From assembly GCA_023105745.1 (NCBI GenBank), contig JALGQZ010000008.1, positions 45,691,618 to 45,755,617 on the forward strand: a DNA stretch of 64,000 bases. The letters are read 5' to 3'. A model generated the notes under the pieces. That model worked only from the letters and a program-made list of their open reading frames with translations, did no database searches and was not told the DNA's origin. This DNA comes from Austropuccinia psidii (Eukaryota; Basidiomycota; Pucciniomycetes; Pucciniales; Sphaerophragmiaceae). Of this stretch, positions 12,791 through 25,359 are shown one piece after another. A program made the translations under genes and the position numbers. Every line of letters starts with the position of its first letter. The stretch's first letter is position 1.

Positions 12791-13990
12791 TGGTGGATTA
12801 AAAAGACCATGTAGTATATAGCAACTTTGAGGGGCACTGTTATATTATTTTTTTAAAAATGAATAGATTATATATTATAATATATAGTTCATGTCAAATT
12901 TATTCTTAGTTAATGATTTATATTATACTATGAAATCATAATGAAAAGAAATTGCTTGAAGTTTAATTATTATTTAATGATTATTTTTAACAATTTAATC
13001 AATTAAATTTTTTTTTATTCTTACTAATACTTTCACTAAAATTCTTAAATATTTTACATAATTAAATTTAAATACTAAGATTGTATCTTTTATTATCAAA
13101 TTGTTACTAATATTAATTTTTTTTAAATTTAACCTGAGACCCAAATTAATTTATATGTCAAAGAAAATCACTTGACATTATCAATAAATTAGTAGTAAAC
13201 CGCTGATTCTCAAAATAATTGACTATAATGTATAAAACCAATTATTCCTCCTTCTCCATAAGCTTGAATTAAATGATGTACCAAAATTCAATTAATATTT
13301 TAAAATTAGAAATTAAATTTACATAATTTATCACAAAAGAAAATCTATTACTTATTAAAAGGCAATGTTATTACATCCATTGTTTTTTTTTATAAAAATT
13401 AATGAGTAATAATTTAAATGGTATGTTTTATTTATTTCTCCTATAATTTTAACTATTCACTTTAAATTTCTAAAAGAGATTAATTTTCATTTGATTTAAA
13501 CTATCATCATAATTAAATTATTTGAAGATAAAAGTTTAGATTAGGAAAAATTTATCAAAATTTAATTAAAATTATGTCTCAACTAATTTCTAATTTATAT
13601 AAAGCTTTTTATAATCAATTTAATTATGTATGATAGGAATTTATAAGTTATGAATAATTAAATATTGAATATATCTTCAACCATCTCAAAGGTTCAATTA
13701 TGACCTACTTAATATAATTTCACACTCAAATTTCTTTCTATTGATAATGTTTTTCTCTTTTTTCTTGAATTTTTTTTTTAAAGGTTAAATTTTAAAACAT
13801 CTAAAAGTCAATTAAATTTCATATTATTAATTTGAAAAAAAATAATTTTTAAAATATTCAGTTTAAAAATAAGTTGTTAATATTTTAATAGCTTAAAAGC
13901 ATTAATAGCTTCCAGAATGTGTTATGTAAAATTTGAATTCAAATTATCATGATCATTTTGCTTGTCACTCAAATAATGAAATAAAATTTT
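12791..13990. other. AT-rich intergenic DNA, no gene seen
   Basis: CpG-free AT-rich sequence between the transposase relic and the microsatellite. No open frame, RNA or repeat boundary is recognised. Confidence 0.55.
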
Positions 13991-13999
13991 GGTTATTTG

Positions 14000-14592
<593 letters not shown>

Positions 14593-14719
14593 AAAATAAT
14601 TTAAATTTGTTAAATTTCTTCAATTAAAATATAATCTTTTAATTTAAAATCAAGAATTAGTATAAAATTTAAATTTAACATTTAAGTCAAATCAATTTAT
14701 TTAATTCTCTAGTTCACTT

Positions 14720-15349
14720 CGGATAAATTGACACACCTTTTAAACAATTAAACTTTGCTCGACAAAATTTTGGAATGCTGAATCAATTTTTCATAAAAGT
14801 TATACAAGGCAAAAGAATAACCTCATTTTCGGTATTGTTCTTTGAAGGAAAACTTAGGCTTCTTTTTAGATGAGAGAAAGGAAAGGGAATAGGTAAAAAA
14901 CAAAACTGCTACAATGCTTTTATATGCAGAACTCTAAGCAAACAAATTGAAATTTTGTTTTTCAAGCTTTTTATTAAGATTGTCTTCGTTTTGAGCGCAT
15001 TTGCAAACCAAAATCACTTCTCAAGAAAAACCCAACTGGATGCAGTACAAAAAACCCAAATTTGAAAGGTTTTGTTGGTTTAGCATAAAATAAGAACTTT
15101 TTTTTTGAGTTTCTTTTAGAAGAACAAATAAAATAAATTTATGGCTACGTATTAAATGTTATAATAAAAGAGGAAAAGTACAACAGAAAAATGTCAGAAA
15201 TCTACTCATGGGGTTTTTTGGGGTTAATGATAAAAAATTCAAAACGTCTTTATATTGAATATTTAAGTTTTTTTTTCGACACATTCTATTTCTACGAAAA
15301 AAAGCTCTCAAAGCTCTGCATTATGCATTCTTTTTATAGGATGTTTCAA
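14720..15349. other. HEM3 downstream region, CpG-retaining
   Basis: No second gene is recognised, but unlike the surrounding DNA this stretch keeps scattered CpGs (for example near 14,720, 14,760, 14,990, 15,150, 15,245 and 15,280). It most likely holds the HEM3 3' untranslated region and terminator and the edge of an unmethylated, gene-associated patch. Confidence 0.5.
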
Positions 15350-16721
15350 TTAACTAGGTACAGTAACTAAACTATAATCTTCATTTGATCCAACGATTGT
15401 GCGAGCTGAATTAGCTGGTGCCGCGACTTGTAAAGTAGTGGGACAATCAATTGTAGCAGCGGCGATCCTACTTTCATCTGGGTCCGATTTTTTAACCTCA
15501 TCCAATTCTTGTAGAATTTTCCAAGCGCCATGTTTAAAGAGCTGATCAGCCAACTGGACACCGAGTCGTCGGGCATCTTGAGGACCGCAAATATCAAATG
15601 ATGACTCCCTTTGAACCTCTTCTTTACCGTCGACACTAGTCACGACCCCCGTCAACGTCAAGCGAGCTTTGGGTGCCCAAGGACAAGGCATTGGCAGATC
15701 AACCAAGATAGTATTAACACCAACTGGTACACTACAACCGCCTTCGAGACAATTGAGTAGGGCTCTTTCGGCTTCACATCGGAGTGCTGTCCGCCAATCT
15801 TCGAGACTTTTTACTAATTCTTGAACCATGAGCGATCGCTCACGTAAGAGTGTTTCTGGCTCTGTTTCATCTGGCTTGAATTCTAAAGGTGATCTAATTT
15901 CGATTCCGATAGCACCTTGTCCAACTGCATGGAATAATTCGGGTGGTTCAAGGTAAGATGAAATTCGATCAGCGCATCCCAATCTTACTAAACCGGCCAC
16001 AGCCAAAATGATTGCTGTGTAGGGTGAATCGGCAGCGTCAAGTTTTTTGAAACGAGTATTAAGATTGCCTCTCTATCGAGATGTATGAGATAAAATGAAA
16101 ATAAATTTTATTATCTTTGTGACTATTTGCCGAGAAAAGGAAACTGACAATGTCTTGAAAAGCCAGATGAGGGTACCTGCGACGAAGTTGTGCAACCCTA
16201 CGAACGCTGCTTGTGCCGATCACTGAACCAGGAGGTAAGTCCTTCAACGTACGAAATGGCAAATCGTTACGAATCACCAACGCATCACGAGGATCCTCTC
16301 TCTCGATTATTGCACCAATTTGGCAACCAGACGGCAAGCATGTTGGCATATCCTTCAGGGAGTGTACAATCAAGTCTACATTTCCATTTAAAAGAGCCAC
16401 TTCTAGTTCTTTTGTCCACAGTGACTTTCCGCCCATTAGATAAAGTGGCTGAAGTAAATTTTGATCGCCAGTAGTTGTCATTGGCAACAATTCCACAGGC
16501 TGATTGGGCGAAGTCTGATTGAGCAATTTTTCGATGAGCCTGGCTTGCACAAGAGCTAGATTGGAGTTTCTAGTACCGATAACGAGCTTTCCGGGTATGA
16601 CAGGCTGAGGGGCAGCATGCTGAGCTGTGCGTGTTGATGACAGAGTGCTGAGTGGAAGACTTGAGTCTCTTGAGGCTGCGCTAGGCAGATCTGGATAAGA
16701 GTCGATAGTTGGAAATTCCAT
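15350..16721 (-). CDS. HEM3: Hydroxymethylbilane synthase (porphobilinogen deaminase), one intron
   Basis: Joins four porphobilinogen molecules into hydroxymethylbilane, the third step of haem synthesis in the cytosol. Exon 1 is 16,721-16,149 and exon 2 is 16,072-15,350; the 76-bp intron starts GTCAGT and ends ATAG in phase 0, giving 431 residues. Visible family marks: VIGTRNSNLALVQ (47-59), KSLWTKELE (99-107), VHSLKDMPT with the catalytic Asp at 124, IGTSSVRRVAQLRRRYP with substrate-binding Arg 174 and 175, RGNLNTRFKKLD right after the intron, GQGAIGIEIR, and LEGGCSVPVGV with Cys 304 carrying the dipyrromethane cofactor. The protein is longer than the usual 330-370 residues because of a 44-residue Ser/Pro/Thr-rich N-terminus and a C-terminal tail. 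An internal start before the conserved core is possible, but no in-frame ATG lies close to it. Confidence 0.97.
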
Positions 16722-16930
16722 TTTGATGGAAGCAGCTTTTTTGAGAGATTTTTGACAAATTCGATTAGCTGAGTTATTGGTGGCAATCTATCTTGAGCGA
16801 TAGCTTAGCTGAATTATGGCTTTAAATAAATGTATGGCTCCTGAGTCCCGATAAAATTTTGGCTATCGATTTACAAAAATATTGATTTTCCCAGCTGCTG
16901 GGTCCAAAAAATAAAATAAATCGACCCCCA
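16722..16930 (-). promoter_or_regulatory. HEM3 upstream region
   Basis: The only CpG-containing DNA upstream of HEM3, ending near 16,925. It presumably holds the HEM3 promoter, but I see no clear TATA box or known fungal site, so this is placement by context only. Confidence 0.4.
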
Positions 16931-19246
16931 ATGGGAAAAATAGGAAGTCAGAAAATTTTATTAATTTTTTTTGGAATAAATTACTCAAAAAATTGATTTT
17001 TTGGAATAAATTACTCAAAAAATTGATATTTTGTAACATAAAAATAAATTTTTGAAAAAAATAGTAATATGATTTTGTAACAAGTTAAAAAATCTAACTT
17101 GAATGATTAAACCACTCAAATTTGTATGAATTTCTCTTGAATAAGTAGATAAGATTAAAAACTTGAAATTATTACAAATTTCAATAAAAATTACAAAAAA
17201 AAAATGGAAAAAAATGAATATCAAAAGATGTAGTATTTGAAAGTATCAATAAATCCCATTTTTGATATCAAATTCAGAATTAAATCACTCTGAATACAAA
17301 GTTATCAGTTTAAAATTGTGAATTTATCCATCAAATCTTTTACTTATTAATTCTCGAAATTTATATAATAATCAACTCAGTAAATTATGCTCTCTTTCCA
17401 TTGTTGGATTCAAAGTACAACATTGAAATTCCAAAGATCTAATCATAAAGGCCACTTATTGATTAGTTGAGTTTATTGAATTTTAATAGCTCATTGGAAA
17501 TTGATACTGATTCAGGATTTCAAGATAACATATTAATCTTAGATTTTATCCATGAAAAAAAGATGCCTAAAGTCAATAAAATTCAATCCATAACCATGTA
17601 TTTATAATCTGGATAATCTCATTAGTATTACCTCAAAAAAATAATAATAAATTATGTCAAAAACAAAACTCAATTTTATGATAAAATAAGATCAAAAGAT
17701 TTTGATAATTTCCATAGGTGAAAAAAATCAGAAGAAGAAGTTCAAGTTCCATTTACTATGGAAATATTGAGATCTCATTTTAATGGATAAGCCTTGAGTA
17801 AAACTAAAATAATATTTGGGATCACTCATGGTTGAATTTATATATATTTTTAAAACTTTATAGAAGAATTATTTAATTAGAAGAAATATTAAATTTATTT
17901 TTCAGATTAAAAAAAATTAATTTAAATATCTTTTTGAATTAAAGATTAATGAATTTTAGATTTTGTGGAATTTATTAATGGTAACTTAATTCCTCTATCT
18001 CAAAGAAAACAAAAAACATGGGGAAGCTTATTTTGACTATAAAGGAATCATGCTAGCTTTCAAGGGTTTATTATTGAGCTTATAAAATTTGAAATGATAT
18101 TATATTTAATTAAATAATACTCATTTAAAATTCCATTTAAAAAAGTTATTTATAAGCCTTTCATTCTTGATCTACTGGTTAATCCCATGAATCGAGTTTT
18201 AATAAGCTTATTAAAAATTCAAAATTTACTGAAAATTTCTTTTCAAAAGACAAATATATACCATCATGATTATCCCATAGAATTTCAAAATATATTTGTT
18301 CATAATATAAAAGAAACTCAGGAAAAATAATGGATTATCAAAGCTTAAATATTTGTCTTCAAATAGAAAGGATTTTAATTGAGAAATTTATTATAATTTA
18401 GGAAATTTAGTGTTCATCATTAAGGGAGATAAAAAACTAAAAATTTAGTTTTCAAGGGGTGAAAGACTTTGTAAATTTGATATTCATTAAATTAAATAAT
18501 TTATTCGAAAAAATACAGTCCCAATGGAATAAATTTTATTAATAGGTTTATTCACCAAATCTATAAGATTATAATTATGTTAAAAAATCTTCAGTTTAAT
18601 TCAAATCCTGATAAAAAAGTGAGTCTTCTCACATTAAAAGGGTTCCAAATTAATAAATTATTATTATTATTATTATGATTTTTATAATTTCATTAAATTT
18701 GTTAAATAAAAAATTTCTTTTGAATTAAATTAAATTTTTAATTGGTCAAGAAAAAATAACTAAATGATTTTTTTTTTTTTATTAAAATAAAATTTATTCA
18801 AACAAAAAAAAAATTTAAATCCAAATTAAATTAAAATTAAACAAAAAAAATAATTTATTTAAATTTATTTAACTTTTTTTTATCAAAATTTTGAAATAAT
18901 AATATAAAAATAAATAATTTTTCATTAAAATAATTATAATATAATTTGTAATTTTTGACTCTTTTATAATAATTTTAATCAATTTTAATTAATTAAAGTA
19001 AATTCAAAATTAATTTAATTAGATTATATAATTAATTTTTTTTGTTTTACAAGAATTAAATAAGATTTTTATTTATTTTAAATGGGGACTAAAAGTGATT
19101 AATTATTAAAATTTTAATTAATTTTTAAGGTGAAATATTTTTTTGATTTTTTCTAGATTATTTGAATTATATCAAATATTTTGAATAAATCAATTGAAAA
19201 CATTTATCTTAGAATTGGAATATCTTTATCAATTAGAGAAAAGGGG
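16931..19246. other. AT-rich intergenic DNA, no gene seen
   Basis: CpG-poor sequence with a short direct repeat near 16,970-17,025 (TTTTTTGGAATAAATTACTC-like unit, twice) and an (ATT)n run near 18,658-18,675. The open frame at 17,015-17,224 (minus) is low-complexity. No gene or element boundary is recognised. Confidence 0.55.
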
Positions 19247-19251
19247 GTATT

Positions 19252-21181
19252 TGTAAGAAGATTTGTTTATGAAACTCTTGATAATATTACTATTAATCAA
19301 GAGTAATATGACTGTTCTTATGAGATATAATAAATTAATTCATTATGAACACAAATAAATAATTAATTTATTAATTATTTATTTTAATTTCTATACACTA
19401 ATAGTGATTATAATAGTAAGCAGTAATTTTCTACTAGAATCAATTAAAATAAGTATTAATAATAAGACTTCTTATTTAAAGAATATAAGATCATTCAATT
19501 GATGATTATCTTTTGTAAGAATAATGATAATTATAATTCTTGAATAAAGCTAAAAATTAGAGAAAAAATTTAATAATTAAGTAAAAAAACTCACTAATAC
19601 TCTAAAAATACCTTGAAAATAATTGGAAGAGTGATTTGACAGATTATTTGTGAATTTAAAGGATCAAAGTAGATTTATAAAAGAAATACAAAATATAATG
19701 GTTAAAAAATATTAAAAATAGTATATTTATCTTATTTAAAATAATCATTATTGATTCTGAAAGAATTAAAACACTTAATAAAATATTAACTAATACTTAC
19801 TTGTTGGAACTAATGATAATATTGAATAATAATATAATTATTAAAAAAAAAGCAAGATGAGGCCTCTTTTCAGTAAAGAAAGTTCATAAAGTTTTAAAAT
19901 AGAGAAAAATTAAAAAAAAAATTGTGAGAAACCAGTTATCCTCCTTTTATTATCTATTAAATCACTTGTTGTCACATAAGATTATCATAATTACTTAATT
20001 AAGTCATTTTATGTGACTACAAACCCATTTATGGTTAAGAAATAAAAGAGTAAGATCTGTGAATATTCTTTTCATTTAAAGATAAACATGATTTCTCAAA
20101 GTTATCAATTTTCTTGGGAATTTCATCCCAGGTTGTATTTTATGTGAATTTTTGAAGATTCAGTGTTTCATGTAAGATCATTCAAAAATGCACTGTAATT
20201 AAAACTTTTAATTTGAATTTTTAAAGTAATATTTTTTGTTTTATTGTTATATAGATTATCCCTTTATCCATTGCTACTTGAATATTAAGGAAGATTAATC
20301 AAGAAGTGTATTTTTAATGATTTTTTGAATTTTTTACCTTATTTCTATGTAGAATTGCAAATAGCACAGTAATAGCTGGTTTCCATGAAGAGAGTTCATG
20401 GATAATAGTAAAAAGAGGGGTTTAATTGGTCTTTTTTGGGGTTATAAATAGAAAATAATTAACAATAGACATGTTTAAAGGAGTCAAATCTGATCATTAC
20501 CTCCTTTTCATTTCAAAATAGCAGCTTATTTGTTATTTCCTCTTGATTTAATGAGATTTTAACTTAGTAACAAGGTTCTCAAAAGATTTTAATATACTAA
20601 TTAGGCCATTATAAGCCATAGATACAAGATTTGGAGCTATCCATGACTCAGAGGCCTCAGAAGTTGGGTACCCTGGCTCTCTTTGATGTATTTTCTCTCC
20701 CTTATCTATTTTCATATCAAAAATATTAATTCAGGCTTCAAGACTGACATCCACAATGGGTGTATCAAAAATGTATGTAATAATAAAGTAATATCAAGTT
20801 CCAAAAACATGAATGAAGTTATTTTGAGCTTATATTTAACATGGGATTTCTCAAATTCCCATTATTTTGATGTGAAATTGAGAAAAAAAAGATTTTAAAA
20901 ATTATTTTATGTGGTATTGATGATTTTGTGTTAAAGTATTTTACATATAACCACCTCATAGAGCTAATTTAAGATTATTAACTTGATCTAGCTACCCTAG
21001 GTGAATTCTCGTGTAGAATCGAAATCTGGCCTTAAATCCATGGATTTACTTCAAACAAAAAAAATTATTCATATTTTCTTAAATGAAAAATGAATGAATT
21101 ATTGGTTACAAATAGTTCAAAATTTCCTTTTATATTTTTTGTGGCTTATTTTTGTATGTAAAACATACTTAAAGGCTCACA
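19252..21181 (-). mobile_element. Solo LTR, TGTAAGG/GGCTCACA group, type A copy
   Basis: About 1.93 kb, starting TGTAAGAAGATTTG and ending AAAGGCTCACA. The target-site duplication is GTATT (19,247-19,251) against GTATC (21,182-21,186), one C/T difference. It aligns with copies at 25,360-27,256 and 39,757-41,937, including the block near 20,660 (GTTGGGTACCCTGGCTCTCT) shared almost exactly with 26,730. The frame at 20,683-20,898 lies in the LTR and is not a gene. No internal element remains, so the copy arose by LTR-LTR recombination. A 9-bp inverted repeat near the left end is described in the findings. Confidence 0.88.
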
Positions 21182-21186
21182 GTATC

Positions 21187-24109
21187 AATTGAAGTGAAAT
21201 TGGATTCATAAATAAAATTATAATTTTTATTATCCCAATGACTTTAATACATGAAATTTATATATGGTTAGGTTTTAAAAGGAATTTATAGTAGCCATAA
21301 ATTTTAAAAATTCTTTTCGATTATTTGTTTATTTTAAATTAAATTCTAATTTAAAAAAAAATTGGAAATTTGAGCTTCATTAATAAATTCTTCATTTTAT
21401 TTTAATGATTTATTGAAAAGATGAAGAGTTATTGAATCAATAAATGAATTTTAGAAAAATAATTGATTCTAATTTTTTTTATGTTTAATGTCTTTATTAA
21501 TTATGAATTTATCTCCTCTAGAATAAAAACAAGAATTTTTAAAATTCTATTATCCTTGACAAAATATTAAATTCTGTCATTTCATAAGATATTAATTCAT
21601 TTTTTGATGGAATTGGTTATATACTTTTCTTTTAATTTATTTATTATTAAAGAAAATTATTTTCCTTTTGGTATATTTCAGATGGATTAGCAATACAATA
21701 AATTTCATCATCCAATATTGGTTGTTGTTTTCAATTTTCTTTGTCCAAAATGATGTAAGGATATGGAATGTTCATTGGGAGAAAGATATTTAACAAAATA
21801 AAATTGAAATTCTTGATTTAAAAATATAAATTACTGAATATATTTTCTAATGATAATTCACCATATTATAAGTCTCTCATCTTGATTGGAAAAGTCCTCT
21901 TTTAGTATGGCTTATTACATTCTTAGAGTTTTTATAATATATGAATTGGATAAATACAAGTTTTTTTTCTGAATAATCTGAATTTTCTTTTTTGATTTTA
22001 TCATGAATTAATGAAACTTGGCCATGAAGACAAAAGAAATCATTGTATATAGATTTATAATCTTCTTTGATAACAGAATCCTCAATATCTCTTCTATTAT
22101 AGATTAAGACTTTTTAAAGAGATTGATTACGCTTCCTAATTATTCTAAAATAAGATTAAAAAAATTAATTCCAATAATAATTCTTTAAAATAGAAAAAAA
22201 CAATTAATTAGCTACTATAGATAGATATCAAAGCGAAAAAAATCATAAAAATTCAAATTTAAATATAAAGTAATATAAGTTTGATCAAATAATTGTAAAA
22301 AAAATATGAAAAAATAAAGAAAGGTCAAAGAAAAAATATAAATAAATTAGGGATAAATATATTAATCCTTCAGAATTTCTTTTGAATCATTTCTGAAGTA
22401 CCTTTTTTAGAAAAACAACCTAAATAAAGTTTTTGTATTATTGATATATTGAAGAAATTGATGAGAATTATTAAATTTTGATGGTAATTGAATATTTTTG
22501 ATTATTATGATAAAGTTTCTTGCATTTTCTATAATCATAAATTAATATTAATCAAAATAATTTTGAAGATAAAATCACCGTCAAAAGAAAAATAATAAAA
22601 GCTGTTTTATAAATAAAAGCAATAGAGAAAGATTTTTATTTAGAAAGATATAAATATAAATACCAATTAAAAAAATAAATAAGAAAATAGACTTAAAAGT
22701 TAATAATATCAATAAGATCTAAAAAAAACTTCAAAGCTAAGGAGTTGATTTAAATTAGTGATTTATAAGAGAAATTAGTCTTAAGATTTAATACAAGACT
22801 AAATCTTAAATAAGATTAAAATTTGAATTTAAGTAAATATTGAATTGATTAATTGGGAGATTTGTTTTGAATATAGTTATTGTTTAAAGTGAAGCTTGTT
22901 GACAAGTTAAGATAATAGAATTTGGAAAAAAGTTTTTTCAAAAATTCTATTATATTAAAGGAAAATTTATTCCAATTTATAATTTAGAAAAAAAATATTG
23001 CTAGACAGATCAATTTAAATGACAAAAAATAAAAAACAGAGCGCTAAATTTCAATCAATTACAGAGATTTAAGTAACAAAATGGAAATAATTCAACATTC
23101 AATTTCCCCAAAAAAATTATGAAAGAATTCTAATTTTATCGTTTTCCATACAAATAGGTTTTTAGTAAAGATAATTTTTTTAAAAAGAGTAGGATTAATT
23201 CCCAAGATACATTTTTAAATTTATAATTGAAAAAAACTGAAAATACATATTCATTGAGGTTATATAATATCCACATAAATATAGCTAAGACCATATCTTG
23301 TAATTAATTAATTACTAATTCATAAAAATATTCTCTCTACTTAACAAAGTTGATAGGAGGAGCGCAAGGCTAAAACTTTAAGATACATATTATTTTGTTT
23401 TTCCTTGAAATCCAATACCTTTTCAAATTAATGTTGTGTCTGTTGTATCATATCCTGAAATATCATTTTTAAATCTAATTTTCTCTTTATTCATTAATAA
23501 CCCTAATTTTAGCCTCTCTTTTGTCTCCAATTTTAATATCATCCTATTATAATCAGGAGAGTTAATGATTTTTTTTTTTTGAAAAATTCAATCAATGACT
23601 TTTTGAATAAATCTTATAAAATTTATTTTCACCTATTTTCTTTAAGTTTCTCAAATAATTGTGTATATTATTTTGAAAAAAAAAAAATCATTTTTAAGGA
23701 GTTATTCTTATCTTTCAAATTCATAATTACTGCCCATTTTCTTTTCTCCAAATTTCTAGTTTTAGGTGTTTTATTCCTCAATTATTAAGAAGTAAGATAA
23801 GAGAAATTAGTTATATAAAGCTTATCGTTCATATGAATTGTGTATAAGTAATATCATAATCTATATTTCTTATTCAATATTAAAATACAAATGCAATGAT
23901 GTGGTATTTTATTAAAGTTATATATTATTCTATAAAGAATTATTTTATCAACTTATTTTACCCAGTGATTAATTTAGTGATCAATCTTAGCTTTATTTTT
24001 TTATTACCTCTTTATTATAAAATTCTTCTAAATATTAAGAATCATAAATTTATAAACTGGTGATACTTGCTTAATTACCAAAAGAACTATGAATTTATTT
24101 ATAAAAAAG
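21187..24109. other. AT-rich intergenic DNA, no gene seen
   Basis: Nearly CpG-free sequence without recognisable coding content on either strand. The frame at 23,579-23,788 (plus) is F/S/N-rich and looks like chance. Probably very old repeat DNA. Confidence 0.5.
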
Positions 24110-24551
24110 ACTATAAAGAAAGCGGGTATTAAGGTCTCAATATTTTATCATATATTTTAGAGCGGAGTGGGTACAGAAACAATGAACACACCTGAGGGTG
24201 TGCAGAGATGCAAGGTGATAAAAGTAGATCTATTATGATGACAATCATTTTATGAATAAACTAGGATTAAGGTATTAATACCTTATCATTTATTATAGAG
24301 CGGAGTAGGTACAGTGAAAATGAACACACCTGAGGTTGCATAGAGACAAAAGTTGATGAGAGTAAAAGGAGAAAGATATAAGGAGTCCATCGACTCTATT
24401 TAAGTACAAGTACATGATAGCTCAGAATAATTGGGGGAAGAGTTTTCTATACTTATCCTTTTTTCAGAAGGAGAATTTCTATTCCTATATTGATGCTTCT
24501 GTTATGAGCATTCTATGAGTGTTTTTATATGGTTTTTTTTCGCTTAAAACC
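24110..24551 (-). repeat. Copia 3' LTR
   Basis: Matches the 5' LTR at 30,453-30,894 along its length, including the block ACATGATAGCTCAGAATAAT and the end CTTAAAAC. It carries two 69-bp-type units with their starts about 139 bp apart (near 24,124 and 24,263); the intervening unit has been replaced by a duplicate of the sequence that normally follows the array. The second unit holds the perfect 16-nt palindrome AAGGTATTAATACCTT. Confidence 0.85.
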
Positions 24552-25354
24552 CTTCCTCACTAATAGGATGACATAGTCCTAGGTTAGCTAAAAATTGCTG
24601 ATGTTATGGCTTTGGAAGTGATTTTGTTAGTCCATCTGCGGAAATGTATGCAATATTTATTATTCCTTTTTATACTTTCTCTTGTATCCAATGAAAAATA
24701 GTTTCAAAGTATTTATTAAATTCAGTTATTTTAGGATTATTTTCCAGGAAAATGGCTCCTTGGTTGTAAGCAAGATTGCTCAAAGTAAAACATACTTTTA
24801 CTTGTAGATTGTTGAGTAGAGTATTTGTACTTATATGGATTATTTAGAAGCTTTGTACTTTGCTTCATATTATGCCTCACAGGATGAAGTAAGTATTGTT
24901 TTTTTTTACTTTTTCATGAAATGAAAGAGCTTCAAAGTTTGCTCATGTGTCCACTAATTGATTTACAAGTTTCACTGCAGTTGTAAAAATAAGCATCACG
25001 GAATATAGAAAGAGAATTTTTTTTTCCTCCAAATGTCAAAGCCAAATCATTAGTTTCTTTTAGATATTGTAAAAGGTTCTTAAATTCCAACCAATGATAT
25101 ATTACTTGTCTTTCCAGAAAGTGAAATCATTGAGATCCCTTCAAGTTTCAACTTGAAGATATCTTATTTTTACTACATCCTTGCAAAAGCTCTGATTTGT
25201 AGCATCAAATTCCTCCCATTCAGCCATGGTAGCCTCTACAAGTCTTGAAACTGGTACCAAAGGAATTGAAAAAAGCTTTCAATATTAAAATTGATACTTA
25301 TATAAAAGGTAATTAACTTAAGCCAATTGAGACAGATATATCTTCTTAGAATTA
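24552..25354 (-). pseudogene. Copia RT C-terminus and RNase H relic
   Basis: On minus, from 25,354 down: YNSKKIYLSQLA-like sequence (RT end), HWLEFKNLLQYLKET, then RNase H with LTSSCEA and YEAKYKAS (the SSxEAEY block, with one Glu codon now a stop), NNLQVKVCFTLSNLAYNQGA and FLENNPKITEFNKYFE, and the terminal ISADGLTKSLPKP motif shortly before the purine tract. This is the distal part of the reading frame whose proximal part continues at 27,262, beyond the inserted LTR. In-frame stops and frame changes make it non-functional. Confidence 0.85.
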
Positions 25355-25359
25355 TAATT

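Noticed and set aside
16190..16786. Plus-strand frames of 94 and 76 codons and an alternative minus frame at HEM3
   Set aside because: All overlap HEM3 exon 1 in other phases, while the HEM3 frame has all family motifs.
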